Shown one piece after another: positions 33,183 to 42,847 of a stretch of 64,000 bases of DNA. The translations under genes and the position numbers were made by a program. The notes below the pieces were generated by a model. It was not told where the DNA came from and made no database searches. It saw nothing but the letters and a program-made list of their open reading frames with translations. Each line of letters begins with the position of its first letter. The first letter of the stretch is position 1. Source of the stretch: DATFVA01 sp963764235 (lineage in GTDB: Bacteria; Bacteroidota; Ignavibacteria; Ignavibacteriales; Ignavibacteriaceae); contig CAVXRO010000012.1 in the NCBI GenBank assembly GCA_963764235.1, positions 1-64,000 on the forward strand, read 5' to 3'.

Positions 33183-34466
33183 TTAAAGGGTTGCTGCATT
33201 AGCAACAGGATCACTAAATCTAATTTTATCAAGCTCTCCGATTATTTCATCTTTCAACTTTTTGTATTCCTCTTTATAAGCTTCTTTGATTGGTTCGGAG
33301 GCAGGTAGTTTTTCTCTTAAAGGATCAACCTGCACACCATTTTTCCAAAATCGGTAACATAGATGAGGTCCTGTGGCAAGACCCGTGCTCCCGACATATC
33401 CGATCACCTGGCCCTGTCTGACCTCAACGCCTTTCCTGATCCCTTTTGCAAACTTTGACATATGCAGGTATTGTGTGGTATAAACTGAGTTGTGTCTGAT
33501 TTTTACATAGTTACCATTACCCCGGGTATAAGCCGCTGCAATGACAATACCATCTCCTACACTTCTTATCGGTGTACCGGTCGGAGCAGCGTAATCAGTA
33601 CCCAGGTGAGCTTTAACTCTCTTCAGAATTGGATGGAATCTTCTCCTTGAATATCTTGAACTTATACGGGAATATTCTAGTGGAGCTTTAAGGAAAGCTT
33701 TTCTCAGGCTCTTCCCGTTTTCATCATAATAATCATCCCTGCCGTCTACTTTGAAATCAACTGCATAATAATCTTCCCCCATATGATTAAAGTATGCTCC
33801 CATTATCTTTCCTATACCGACAACTTCATCGCCGACTGATACCTCCTCATAAATAACCTTAAAATTATCCCCCTTCTGTAAATGGTAGAAATCAATCTGC
33901 CAGGCAAAGATGTTTGATAATTTTACGAATAATTCCGGATAAGCCTCATTTCTTTCAAGAGCGGTATAAAGGGAATATCTGATTATTCCTGATACCTCCT
34001 TTCGCTTCCTGGTGATTTCCCTGCTCCCGGAATACACTGCAATTGTGTCATCAAGATTTATGACGATATAATTAACGGGGTCTTTCTCATATACAAAATA
34101 TTGCAGGGAGGAAGCAGAGTCACTTGAAGTATATATTCTGTAATCCCTGCCGGCAATTACCTTCCTTAGATCGAATTTTTCTCCGAAATTATTCTGGAGA
34201 TAATACACAGTAGAATCAGCTACTCCAAGTCTACTGAATATAGATGAAATAGTTTGATTTCGGCGTATCTTACCATCGGTTATCTTTAAGGAATCAGGAT
34301 TAAGTCCGAATTCATCTGATTCCGATACGATTTCTTCTTTTTTATTTTCGTTTGCAGGGTTATCAGAAGCAGAGCTTGAATTAAAAAGGAGAGCATATCC
34401 GAATAAAGCAAATACTGTAATATAAAAAGCAAGTAAAAGCAGGTTATGTTTTTTTATTATAGCCAT
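33183..34466 (-). CDS. M23-family peptidoglycan endopeptidase with opacity-associated/LysM-like region
   Basis: 427 residues. N-terminal membrane anchor (about 10-28), then a region (about 60-250) of the OapA/LysM-like type (QTISSIFSRLGVADSTVYYLQNNFGEKFDLRKVIAGRDYRIY) and a C-terminal LytM domain (about 270-390). The zinc ligands are the H and D of HLGTDYAAP and the later RHN and YLHMSKF positions; HLCYRFWKNGVQVDP closes the domain. It is a probable cross-link hydrolase or its activator for cell-wall growth or division. Confidence 0.9.
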   Translation of the reverse strand: MAIIKKHNLLLLAFYITVFALFGYALLFNSSSASDNPANENKKEEIVSESDEFGLNPDSLKITDGKIRRNQTISSIFSRLGVADSTVYYLQNNFGEKFDLRKVIAGRDYRIYTSSDSASSLQYFVYEKDPVNYIVINLDDTIAVYSGSREITRKRKEVSGIIRYSLYTALERNEAYPELFVKLSNIFAWQIDFYHLQKGDNFKVIYEEVSVGDEVVGIGKIMGAYFNHMGEDYYAVDFKVDGRDDYYDENGKSLRKAFLKAPLEYSRISSRYSRRRFHPILKRVKAHLGTDYAAPTGTPIRSVGDGIVIAAAYTRGNGNYVKIRHNSVYTTQYLHMSKFAKGIRKGVEVRQGQVIGYVGSTGLATGPHLCYRFWKNGVQVDPLREKLPASEPIKEAYKEEYKKLKDEIIGELDKIRFSDPVANAATL

Positions 34467-34988
34467 AATTTAGAAGAATGTTCATAGGTGCCATTAATCA
34501 CAAATTTAAGGATTATATCACTACAATTCAAATTTTTCCTATGAGGCTGACTTTGATAAAAGATTTTAAGTCATTTATTTACAAGTGATTACTAAATAAA
34601 AAAGTATCAAAATAAATGGTGGAAATTTTGTTGATAAGTTAGCGCCGCCTCTGTATTAAACCAGGTTTATCGGATTTACAAATGACCTTGGAAGCAACGC
34701 TTTGATTAAAAAACCAACATATTCGGAGAATGCTGTGAATTCAGACGGTTCAGGTTTCGGGTAAAATTATCAACATACTTAATAACATTAATAATATAAG
34801 CTTATCCCCTTCTTTTATAATGAAATAAGGCATTCATAGTAAGTAAGTTATTCCACAAGGATATTAACCCCTTTTGATATAAATCACGTATTTGAGTTCT
34901 AGTGAATAATCTGTTTAGCAATATGACTATGTAAATAGATTAATAGGATATATTTTTTAAATTAGAGTTTATAAAAGAAAAGAATAAA
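34467..34988. other. AT-rich intergenic gap with no recognised feature
   Basis: About 520 bp between the M23 gene and a small lipoprotein gene. Stops are frequent in all frames. I saw no hairpin with a T-run, no repeat shared with other parts of the window and no TAnnTTTG box close to the lipoprotein gene. Confidence 0.5.
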
Positions 34989-35411
34989 TTGAAGAAGAGT
35001 TCCCTTATTTGGTTAATAGGACTGCTGCTCATTTTAATCTTTATCCCTTCCTGCCGTGAAGATATTGTAGCTCCGGGTAATGCAGCCGGCAATATAAACC
35101 AGCCTGTAAGGCTGCAGACGGGTTCTTCATATACTTTTTTGATTAACGCAGAAAACCTATCGACTACCTTCAGGGATTTTTCAGGCGTCGGCAGCACCCA
35201 TTCAAACCTTACATTGTCTCTTGATGACTACTCCCGCGGCCAGGCAAGTTTTTATATTTTTGATTATTCCAACCAGCTGATTTACAACAAGCTGATGAAA
35301 GAGAATATTAAGACAATTTCCACCAGCCTGGAGGGAAAAACTCCGGATATCATATCAATAACCTTTACCAATTTCACAGGAAAACTGAAAATTCAGGTTT
35401 TCAGCAATTAA
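34989..35411 (+). CDS. Small lipoprotein of unknown function
   Basis: 140 residues from a TTG start. The signal peptide MKKSSLIWLIGLLLILIFIPSC ends in a lipobox with the lipidated Cys near residue 22. The mature part is beta-rich (GSSYTFLINAENLSTTF, NLTLSLDDYSRGQASFYIFDY, IISITFTNFTGKLKIQVFSN), suggesting a small immunoglobulin- or jelly-roll-like domain. No family is recognised. It precedes corA in the same direction. Confidence 0.65.
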   Translation: MKKSSLIWLIGLLLILIFIPSCREDIVAPGNAAGNINQPVRLQTGSSYTFLINAENLSTTFRDFSGVGSTHSNLTLSLDDYSRGQASFYIFDYSNQLIYNKLMKENIKTISTSLEGKTPDIISITFTNFTGKLKIQVFSN

Positions 35412-35484
35412 ATCACTATTTCCAACTTTTTTCCCTTAGATTCCTTATTTTTAATTAATACTCACCACAGTAAAGGAAAAATTT

Positions 35485-36564
35485 ATGCCTAAAAGCAGGA
35501 TCAGAAGTAAAAGAGGTCTGCCCCCGGGTTCACTCGTATTTACAGGCGAACAAAAACTACAGAGCATGAAAATTACCAGCTATGACTATGACGCAAAAAC
35601 CTTCTATGAAAAAGAAATAAGTAATATTGAAGAGCTGAAAAAGTTTAAGGAGAACGGTCATGTCAGCTGGATTAACATCTGCGGGCTTCATGAAGTAGAT
35701 AAACTCGCTCGTCTGGGTGAAATCTTTGAGATCCACCCCCTCATACTGGAAGACATTCTCAATGTGAATCATCTCCCAAAACTTGAAGACTATGATAATT
35801 ATCTTTTCCTTATTACCAAAATGATTGATATAGATGAAAAAAGTCGGGAGTTGAAAATAGAACAGGTTTCCTTTATCCTTTCCAAAGACAACTGTCTGGT
35901 TACATTCCAGGAAGTTGAAGGAGATGTCTTTAACGTGATCAGGGACAGGATCAGAAGTGATAAGGGTAGTGTTCGTAAGCTGGGGGCGGATTACCTGTTG
36001 TACCGCCTGCTTGATACAATTGTTGATAATTACTTTTATGTTCTTCAGGATATGGACGAAGTAATAGAAAATATAGAGGATGATCTTGTCTATGATCCCA
36101 ACAGGTCGACGATAGAGACTATTCACGATATGAGGAAAAAGATTATAAAACTTCACCGTGCCGTTACTCCCCTGCGCGATATAATTTTTTCTATAGAAAG
36201 AGAGCGGTACCCTTACATTGCTAAGGCTACTTACATATACCTGCGGGACCTTTATGATCATATCCGGCAGAATATTGAAACCATGGAGAATTACAGGGAA
36301 TTATTAAACGGGATGCTCGAAATATATCTTTCAAGCTCAGGGCAGAAACTTAATGAGGTTGTGAAAGTACTAACTATTATATCAACTATTTTTATTCCAT
36401 TAACTTTCCTTGCCGGCATTTACGGTATGAATTTCAATACATCGGTGAGCAAATGGAATATGCCGGAGCTTACCTGGCAGTTCGGTTATCCTGCGGTGCT
36501 CATTGTTATGTTAGCTATTGCAGCCGGGATGATCTTATTTTTTAAGAAGAAAGACTGGTTTTAA
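35485..36564 (+). CDS. corA: CorA-family magnesium/cobalt channel
   Basis: 359 residues. A large cytoplasmic N-domain (about 1-295) with the long stalk helix, then two C-terminal membrane helices (about 295-315 and 330-350) joined by the signature YGMNF. A lysine/aromatic tail (FFKKKDWF) ends the protein as in CorA. It imports Mg2+ and perhaps Co2+ or Ni2+. Start ATG at 35485 follows AAAGGAAAA. It stands between a lipoprotein gene and uvrC. Confidence 0.93.
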   Translation: MPKSRIRSKRGLPPGSLVFTGEQKLQSMKITSYDYDAKTFYEKEISNIEELKKFKENGHVSWINICGLHEVDKLARLGEIFEIHPLILEDILNVNHLPKLEDYDNYLFLITKMIDIDEKSRELKIEQVSFILSKDNCLVTFQEVEGDVFNVIRDRIRSDKGSVRKLGADYLLYRLLDTIVDNYFYVLQDMDEVIENIEDDLVYDPNRSTIETIHDMRKKIIKLHRAVTPLRDIIFSIERERYPYIAKATYIYLRDLYDHIRQNIETMENYRELLNGMLEIYLSSSGQKLNEVVKVLTIISTIFIPLTFLAGIYGMNFNTSVSKWNMPELTWQFGYPAVLIVMLAIAAGMILFFKKKDWF

Positions 36565-36604
36565 GAAGACAGTTTTTATTCTTTTTTTGAATAATAGTTT
36601 GACT

Positions 36605-36612
36605 TAATTTTG
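36605..36612 (+). promoter_or_regulatory. Bacteroidota-type -7 box upstream of uvrC
   Basis: TAATTTTG matches TAnnTTTG, 23 bp before the uvrC ATG. A TTTG lies 15 bp upstream, shorter than the usual spacing, so the -33 element is unsure. Confidence 0.35.
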
Positions 36613-36635
36613 GATGTTCAGATTAAGCGGATACG

Positions 36636-38454
36636 ATGAATCAGATACTTGAAGCAAAATTAAAAAATCTACCCGATTCCCCGGGAGTATACCAGTTTCT
36701 TAATGAAAATGGCAAGGTAATATATGTCGGTAAGGCCAGGAATATTAAAAACCGGGTAAGAACCTACTTTCAGAAAAATATTCCTTCTGTTAAGACACTG
36801 ACGCTGGTAAGCAAAACTGCCGATCTTGAATTGATTATTACAGACAATGAGATCGAAGCCCTCGTGCTGGAAAATAATCTGATTAAGGAATTTAAGCCCC
36901 GGTACAATGTTAATCTGAAGGACGATAAATCTTATCCCTATATTAAAGTAACCAGCGAACCATTTCCTAGAATTTATCCTACAAGGAGGATTGTAAGGGA
37001 CGGGTCGCGCTACTTTGGACCTTATACTGATGTTAAGACAATGAAATCGGCCCTTCGTATGATCAATCAGGTTTTTAAGATAAGGAGCTGCAAGCTTAAT
37101 ATTACGGCCGAGGCAATTGAGAAAAGGAAGTTCAGGGTATGCCTCGATTACCACATTAAAAAATGTGACGGACCCTGCGAAGGTCTTATCTCCGAAAAAG
37201 ATTATGGTGAAATGGTAGATGAAGTAGCAAAAGTTCTGAGAGGAAAAACCGACGATCTTATAAAAGAATTGAAAGAAAGAATGGATTCCGCAGTTGATCT
37301 GCTTGAGTTTGAGAAAGCAGCCGAACTGCGTGATAAAATTGATCATCTTTCGGTTATATCGTCAAAACAGAAAGTTGTTAGTGAAGACTTCAATGACAGG
37401 GATATAATTGCAGCGGCATATGAAGGAAAAGATTCGGCCTGCACGGTTTTTAATATCAGGAATGGAAAACTTACCGGGAAAAAACAGCTCAGGCTTACAA
37501 TGGAACCTGGCGAAGAAGCCGGGAATATTTATTCAGCCGCCGTTAAATTCTATTATGGTGAATATGTTGAGGTACCAAAAGAGGTAGTCCTTGAGGAAGA
37601 ACCTGCAGATAAGGAAACACTCGAGGAATGGCTGGGCAGTAAAGCCGAAAGGAAAGTCCGGATAACTGTTCCTCAAAGAGGCTCCTTAAAATCTCTCGTG
37701 AAGATGTGCAAAGAAAACGCAATACTTCAGTTGAAGGAGCTGCAGATACAAAGAATGAAAAACCAGGGACAGGTACCATATGCAGTCTCTGCCCTTCAGA
37801 GGGATCTGCATCTGAAAGTCCTCCCGGAAAAAGATAGAATGCTTCGACATCTCAAACCTGCAGGGAAGCGATTCGGTTGCCAGTATGGTTGTATTTGAGA
37901 ATGGTAAGCCGAAGAAGAGTCTTTACAGAAAATTTATTATAAAGAGTGTTGAAGGACCTGATGATTTTGCCAGTATGCAGGAGGTAATACAGCGGAGGTA
38001 TTCAAAGCTTAAAGAGGAGAACGCCCCCCTGCCAGACCTTATTATGGTTGATGGAGGGAAGGGACAGCTTTCCAGTGCTGTGGAAATACTTGACGATCTC
38101 GGATTTGAGGATTATAATATTATCGGGCTTGCAAAAAGACTGGAGGAAGTATTCTTCCCCGGAAGATCTGAAGCTGAGTCAATACCGAAGACCTCATCAG
38201 GTTTGAAGCTTCTGCAGCAGGTGCGGGATGAAGCTCACCGGTTTGCAATCACTTTTCACCGGGGACGGAGAAGTAAAAGGACAATTAAGACCGAGCTTAC
38301 AGAAATAAAAGGGATAGGACCTTCAACAGCACAGATTTTGTTGAAAGAATTAGGTAGTTTAAGCTCTGTAAAAAATTCCTCTTTCGACCAGCTCTCAAAA
38401 CTGGTAGGTAAGAAAAAAGCGGACATACTCATTCAACATTTCCAGGAGAACTAA
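36636..38454 (+). CDS. uvrC: Excinuclease ABC subunit C (single-base insertion in reading)
   Basis: 605 residues after repair. GIY-YIG domain (about 10-95: SPGVYQFLNENGKVIYVGKARNIKNRV), cysteine cluster, UVR domain (about 200-235, AVDLLEFEKAAELRDKI), RNase H-like C-terminal nuclease and helix-hairpin-helix region (IKGIGPSTAQILLKELG). The frame breaks in the A-run 37828-37832. Removing one A joins LPEK to IECFDISNLQGSDSVASMVVF, the conserved UvrC nuclease start. It makes the dual incisions of nucleotide excision repair. Both halves are intact, so a sequencing error is likelier than loss. Confidence 0.93.
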
Positions 38455-38463
38455 AAAAATTTT

Positions 38464-39310
38464 ATGAAGAGGGTAAGCTGGATCATATTGCTTCAGACAT
38501 TCATTCTTATAACTACCGAAATTTCCGCTCAGGATGTTAAACAAGGTTCTGTATCCCGCCGGGCCGATGATTATTCGTGGGTAAGAGACACAGTATACAC
38601 CCTTATGCCTTACTTTATAGAAGTTGATCTTTCAACCCAGAAGGGATATTTATATTCCAGGAAAGCACCTGTAAAGGAGTTCGGACTTTCATCGGGAACC
38701 AGCAGACTTGAGGACGGTGTTGACACGAAAACAGGCTTATTCGTGATCCAGTCGAAGATGGAGAAATGGTATTCGCGGCAGTTCGACAGCACATTGATGC
38801 TGAACTGGATGGGGTTCAACTGGGGCATCGGATTTCATGCTCTGCAGGGAAGAGGATACTATAGATACCTTGGTAAGAAGAAAAGTTCGCATGGATGTGT
38901 AAGGCTAACGCGATGATATGGCCAAAGAACTATACACAAAAATTGATGAGGGCACACCCGTGCTTGTTCACGACGGGCACAGTGCTGTGAAGGTTGCTTT
39001 CTGCGATTCCTCCGATGCTTTCGCGTATATGAAACTATCGGATCTGAAGTATCAGCTGAAGAAGAGGCTTAAAGAAATTTATGCGGGGCAGTACTTTATT
39101 TCTTACAACCCAAAGCTTGTTATTGATTTCAATAATGTCGGTCACGAAGGACTTCCCATAGGAGATTCACAGAAGATAATGAAGTACCAGATCATACCGC
39201 CTGTTTCAGAGTATATAAGCTCTTCCACTCCCCAGCCCCTTAGCTATATGATCTTTTACCGTCCGCTGAACGAAGTCTTTACAAGTATGGAATACAAGAC
39301 CTTCTATTGA
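38464..39310 (+). CDS. L,D-transpeptidase (YkuD) with frame break
   Basis: 281 residues after repair. Signal peptide (about 1-22, ending ISAQ), then a YkuD domain (about 48-175) with the catalytic motif SSHGCVRLT (H143, C145, R147), followed by a C-terminal extension (about 175-281) of unknown role. The frame breaks at about 38911-38917, right after the catalytic motif. Skipping one base joins VRLT to DDMAKELYTKIDEGTPVLV, the normal family continuation; a 2-base loss is also possible. It probably makes 3-3 peptidoglycan cross-links or attaches proteins. Confidence 0.85.
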
Positions 39311-40018
39311 TTATCGTTTATTATGTTCATTCAGGGCAAGCCTGATTGCCCGCTCAACCAGCGGCTCCATTACTTTGTAACCTGCAAGTGTAGGATGGAC
39401 ACCGTCTTCGGCTAATTCCTTATCAAGACCTTTTTTATCATTAACCATATGGAGATAATAATCAAGGTAAACTATATTATTCTCCGTGCAGTAAGTTTTC
39501 AGCATATGATTAAGCACCATTACTTTTTCGGCAGGTTTGAGCCCTGGATTCCACGGAAAATTATTTGCCGGAAGTACAGACGAAAGTACAATGCTGATAT
39601 CATTTGCGCGGGCGAGTTGACACATCGAAACAATGTTGCCGAATACATCTACTAATGCTATAGGCCCGGTGTTTTCTGCAATGTCATTAATACCCGCAAG
39701 AATCACCACTACAGCCGGAAAAAGATTTATGACGTCCTGACGGAATCGCAGCAGCATCTGCGAGGTTGTCTGTCCGCTTATTCCACGGTTTATATATGGT
39801 TTTCCTTCAAAGAAACTGCTGTCAATTTCACCCCAGAACTCGGTGATTGAGTTGCCCATAAATACTACCCGGCTTTCGCTGGAAGTGTATGTCCACAGCA
39901 ATTTATTTTCTTCACTAAATCTTTTCAGATTTCCGAAATCTTCCATTCTTGTATCGTTTTGACTATATGTGTAAAATTGAATTAAAAAGAGAAAAACCAA
40001 AATAAAATATTTTTTCAT
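39311..40018 (-). CDS. Exported GDSL/SGNH hydrolase
   Basis: 235 residues from the ATG at 40018, chosen because it begins the signal peptide MKKYFILVFLFLIQFYTYSQ. SGNH blocks: block I VVFMGNSITEFWGE (catalytic Ser in the GNSIT variant of GDS), block II Gly in NRGISGQTTSQML, block III VVILAGINDIAENTG (Asn), and block V DGVHPTLAGYKVM (catalytic Asp and His). It is a likely periplasmic or surface lipase/acetylesterase acting on lipids or glycan acetyl groups. The in-frame TTG at 40051 would overlap the upstream lipoprotein gene by 3 nt, and the two genes are probably co-transcribed. Confidence 0.88.
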   Translation of the reverse strand: MKKYFILVFLFLIQFYTYSQNDTRMEDFGNLKRFSEENKLLWTYTSSESRVVFMGNSITEFWGEIDSSFFEGKPYINRGISGQTTSQMLLRFRQDVINLFPAVVVILAGINDIAENTGPIALVDVFGNIVSMCQLARANDISIVLSSVLPANNFPWNPGLKPAEKVMVLNHMLKTYCTENNIVYLDYYLHMVNDKKGLDKELAEDGVHPTLAGYKVMEPLVERAIRLALNEHNKR

Positions 40019-40047
40019 GTTATGTTTACCGCACACTGCATTGATAT

Positions 40048-40515
40048 TCAATTAATGAAAATGGATAACCTTATTTTCGGCGAGTTCCCATTAGCCAGGA
40101 AAACCCTCAAAGTATAATATCCCACACCTATGTATCTCCCGTTAAAATCTTTAAACAAGCTCCATTGGGACAATTCCTTTGATCCCCCGGGTTCCACAGT
40201 AAAGCTGCTTAAAGCCGGCGAAACAATATATGGATAGTACAAAACTGTCTGTTCATTTCTATTGATCAGTTCGAAAGCGAGCTGCTGGATGTTGCTGAAA
40301 TTAAATTCCCTTGGGAAAGAGGTATGGTTCCTGACCTTGAACCTGATAAATAGTGTATCGTATTGTGAAAATTGATTCGAGGGAATTTCAGCAGAATATT
40401 CTATTCCATCAATTGTAATTGACTTGTGCAGAGATGATAAGTCTCCTGAAGGATTTGTTAGGTCGCATCCTGTAAGGAATACAAGAATAGCCAAACTTAA
40501 AAAATAAATTCTCAT
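40048..40515 (-). CDS. Small lipoprotein, BsuPI/intracellular-inhibitor-like fold possible
   Basis: 155 residues from the ATG at 40515, which follows a GGGGGA ribosome site. Signal peptide with lipobox VFLTGC (Cys near residue 17). The mature chain is a beta sandwich in pattern: QYDTLFIRFKVRNHTSFPREFNFSNIQQLAFELINRN resembles BsuPI/DUF4625-type modules, with SFTVEPGGSKELSQWSLF and GVGYYTLRVFLANG. Such modules often modulate proteases or bind partners. It is upstream of the GDSL hydrolase in the same transcript, so it may assist it. Confidence 0.6.
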   Translation of the reverse strand: MRIYFLSLAILVFLTGCDLTNPSGDLSSLHKSITIDGIEYSAEIPSNQFSQYDTLFIRFKVRNHTSFPREFNFSNIQQLAFELINRNEQTVLYYPYIVSPALSSFTVEPGGSKELSQWSLFKDFNGRYIGVGYYTLRVFLANGNSPKIRLSIFIN

Positions 40516-40628
40516 AAATCCCCCGGACAATTTTTAAATGATTATCTAACTTACTTTTATTGTTTTTTTTAATCAAGAATAGCCTGGAGTGGATGGTCAT
40601 TGATGTCTAACAAAACTGCTGACAAATT

Positions 40629-40788
40629 AAACAGTGTGACAAAATGTCATACTGTTTATATGTACAGGTTTTATCCGCCTTTTTACGGCCTTTTATCCGC
40701 CTTTTGGACTCAAAATGAGACAACTCGATAAACTGCGAAAAAATGCAATTTTCCGTTGTTGAAAAAATCTAAGATATGACAAAATCGC
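40629..40788 (-). repeat. MITE-like intergenic repeat, copy 2 (inverted)
   Basis: About 160 bp in a 300-bp gap. Read on the minus strand it follows copy 1: TTTTGTCATA, AGATTTTTT, GGAAAATTGC, T-run, CGC, then AAAAGGCGGATAAAAGG. It has one extra GGCGGATAAAA unit. The end nearest 40629 is a palindrome: AAACAGT..TGACA, AAA, TGTCA..ACTGTTT. No other content was found in this gap. Confidence 0.75.
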
Positions 40789-40832
40789 AGAATATTAATC
40801 CGGGAAATCACCAGGTTCATCATTCACCAATT

Positions 40833-42722
40833 TCAGGATGACGTTCCGGTTTCAGTGGACGGTTCATATTTAACAGACTTTCCGAATAAATAGAGTACCG
40901 CAATAAGGACGGCAGAGATTATCAGTATTGAGAGATAAGGTGAAAAACCCCAGGCAGTCGGAATATCCCCTATAAGCATACAGAATACCGCAGTAATCAC
41001 AGCATACGGCAGCTGAGTTCTGACGTGCTCGACATGATCGCAGCCTGATGCCATTGAACTCAGAATCGTGGTATCAGAAATGGGGGAACAATGATCCCCG
41101 AATACACATCCCGCCAGCACAGAACTGATAACTCCGTGAAGTATAATGTCATAATCGACCGGACCATAATGGTTCAGGACAGAAACAGAATGGGCAAGCG
41201 GAATAACAATAGGCATCATTATCGCCATAGTTCCCCAGCTCGTTCCGGTTGCAAAGCTGGTTAGTGCACAGACAAGGAAGACAATCACCGGCAGCAGCCG
41301 CGGATTTACTGTATCACTAATTATACTTATTATATAATCAGCTGTCTTCATATCCTGCGTAATATTTCCAATTGACCAGGCCAGACTTAAAATAATTACT
41401 GCCAGCAGCATCGATCTTAATCCAAGAAACCATGCATCCAGTGTTTCGCTTAGCGTCATAATCTTCTGCCACAGGATCATCACTGCCGCAACCAGGCATG
41501 CTGAAAAACTTCCCCATAAAAGCGCCGCATATGAATTGGAGTTACCGATTATACCCCGTATTGTGTAATCAGTTATTCCCTGCTCTTTTAGCGAATCGAT
41601 CCCTGTGTAAATCAATCCTATTATCGTACCGATTACAATTACCGCAATCGGGATTATCCCATTATACCATTTCGCTTTTTCTTCATTACCAAAAATATCA
41701 GAGGTTTCTGTAAGGTCCTTCGAAACTTCAGCGCCTTCCCTGTTGAGTTTCCCTTCCTCTACTGCTCTTTTTTCGGCCTTATACATTGGACCGAAATCTC
41801 TCTGCAGGAAGGCGGTCATAAAAACAAATATCAGCATTGCAATGGGGTAAAAACGATAGGGTATTGTCTGAAGAAAAATATCGTATGCATTTTCGGTAGA
41901 ACCCACTATGTTCAGCCCGTTCTGAATGAGTCCTACTTCATAACCTATCCAGGAGCTCACAATAAAGATGCTCGCTACCGGCGCTGCGGTGGCATCAACA
42001 AAGAATGAGAGTTTTTCCCGTGAGATTCTCATCTTATCAGTTACGGGACGCATCAGGTTTCCTACCACCAGGGAATTCGCATAATCATCAAAGAAGATCA
42101 GGATGCCCGAGAACCAGGTAGCAATTAAACTGGATCTGCGGGTTTTCGCAAACCCGGTAACAAGGTTCGCAATTCCCCGGGTCCCCCCGCTTTTTGATAT
42201 TAACCCTATCACTCCCCCGAATAGCAGTGTAAAAACGATCACCTGTATGTGTGAAGTATCTGCAATAGCATTAATGATATATGTATCAATTAACCTTAAA
42301 AATCCGGTCAGCGGATTATAGTTATATATGAATACCGCCCCCAGGTATACGCCGAACATAAGGGATACTACCACCTGCCGGAAGATAAGAGCAAGAATGA
42401 TTGCAACCAGCGGCGGAAGGATACTGAGTATGCCGGGAAGTACCCTGATACTTGCTTCTGTTTTATATCCGGGAAGTGAAATGGTGAAGTCGCCTGTTCT
42501 CTCAAGCGACAGAGAGGTATCAATGGTTCCCTTGTTTACCCTTAGAAGGAAGTTCTGCGATTTTCCGTCTGATATAAAGGTGATTCCTGTCCTGCTGATC
42601 GAATCCGGAATTCCCGTAACTTTCACCTGGAAATTAATATCTTCAAGGACAATAGATGATGTGTTTATCTTCTGCGCGAAACAGGAAGCAGTTAGTATTA
42701 GAAAAAATAGGACTGGTTTCAA
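40833..42722 (-). CDS. NhaC-family Na+/H+ antiporter with exported N-terminal domain
   Basis: 629 residues from a TTG start. A signal peptide (about 1-16, ending CFAQ) and a periplasmic beta domain (about 17-90, INFQVKVTGIPDSISRTGITF) precede the membrane core (about 95-620) with roughly 12-13 helices. NhaC-family landmarks are GGVIGLISKSGGTRGIAN, FFDDYANSLVVGNLMRPVTDK, GTSWGTMAIMMPIVIPLAH and FGDHCSPISDTTILSSMASGCDHVEHVRTQLPYA. It exchanges protons for sodium or another ion or organic acid. The N-terminal exported domain is not part of ordinary NhaC and may act as a lid or anchor. Confidence 0.88.
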   Translation of the reverse strand: MKPVLFFLILTASCFAQKINTSSIVLEDINFQVKVTGIPDSISRTGITFISDGKSQNFLLRVNKGTIDTSLSLERTGDFTISLPGYKTEASIRVLPGILSILPPLVAIILALIFRQVVVSLMFGVYLGAVFIYNYNPLTGFLRLIDTYIINAIADTSHIQVIVFTLLFGGVIGLISKSGGTRGIANLVTGFAKTRRSSLIATWFSGILIFFDDYANSLVVGNLMRPVTDKMRISREKLSFFVDATAAPVASIFIVSSWIGYEVGLIQNGLNIVGSTENAYDIFLQTIPYRFYPIAMLIFVFMTAFLQRDFGPMYKAEKRAVEEGKLNREGAEVSKDLTETSDIFGNEEKAKWYNGIIPIAVIVIGTIIGLIYTGIDSLKEQGITDYTIRGIIGNSNSYAALLWGSFSACLVAAVMILWQKIMTLSETLDAWFLGLRSMLLAVIILSLAWSIGNITQDMKTADYIISIISDTVNPRLLPVIVFLVCALTSFATGTSWGTMAIMMPIVIPLAHSVSVLNHYGPVDYDIILHGVISSVLAGCVFGDHCSPISDTTILSSMASGCDHVEHVRTQLPYAVITAVFCMLIGDIPTAWGFSPYLSILIISAVLIAVLYLFGKSVKYEPSTETGTSS

Positions 42723-42809
42723 AAGATACCGTTTTAATTATCTTCTGGTAAGGTTTTTATTTGAGGGGAAATATAAACTCCCTGAAGAAAAAATCAAAAA
42801 TATTTTTTA

Positions 42810-42817
42810 TAACTTTG
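42810..42817 (+). promoter_or_regulatory. Bacteroidota-type -7 box
   Basis: TAACTTTG matches TAnnTTTG, 30 bp before the lipoprotein ATG at 42848. Confidence 0.45.
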
Positions 42818-42847
42818 TACTAATCTTAAACGGGTATTAGTTAATAG

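Noticed and set aside
36636..38454. uvrC as a true pseudogene
   Set aside because: Removing one A from a 5-A run restores a full-length protein, with both halves well conserved, and similar single-base breaks occur in five other core genes.
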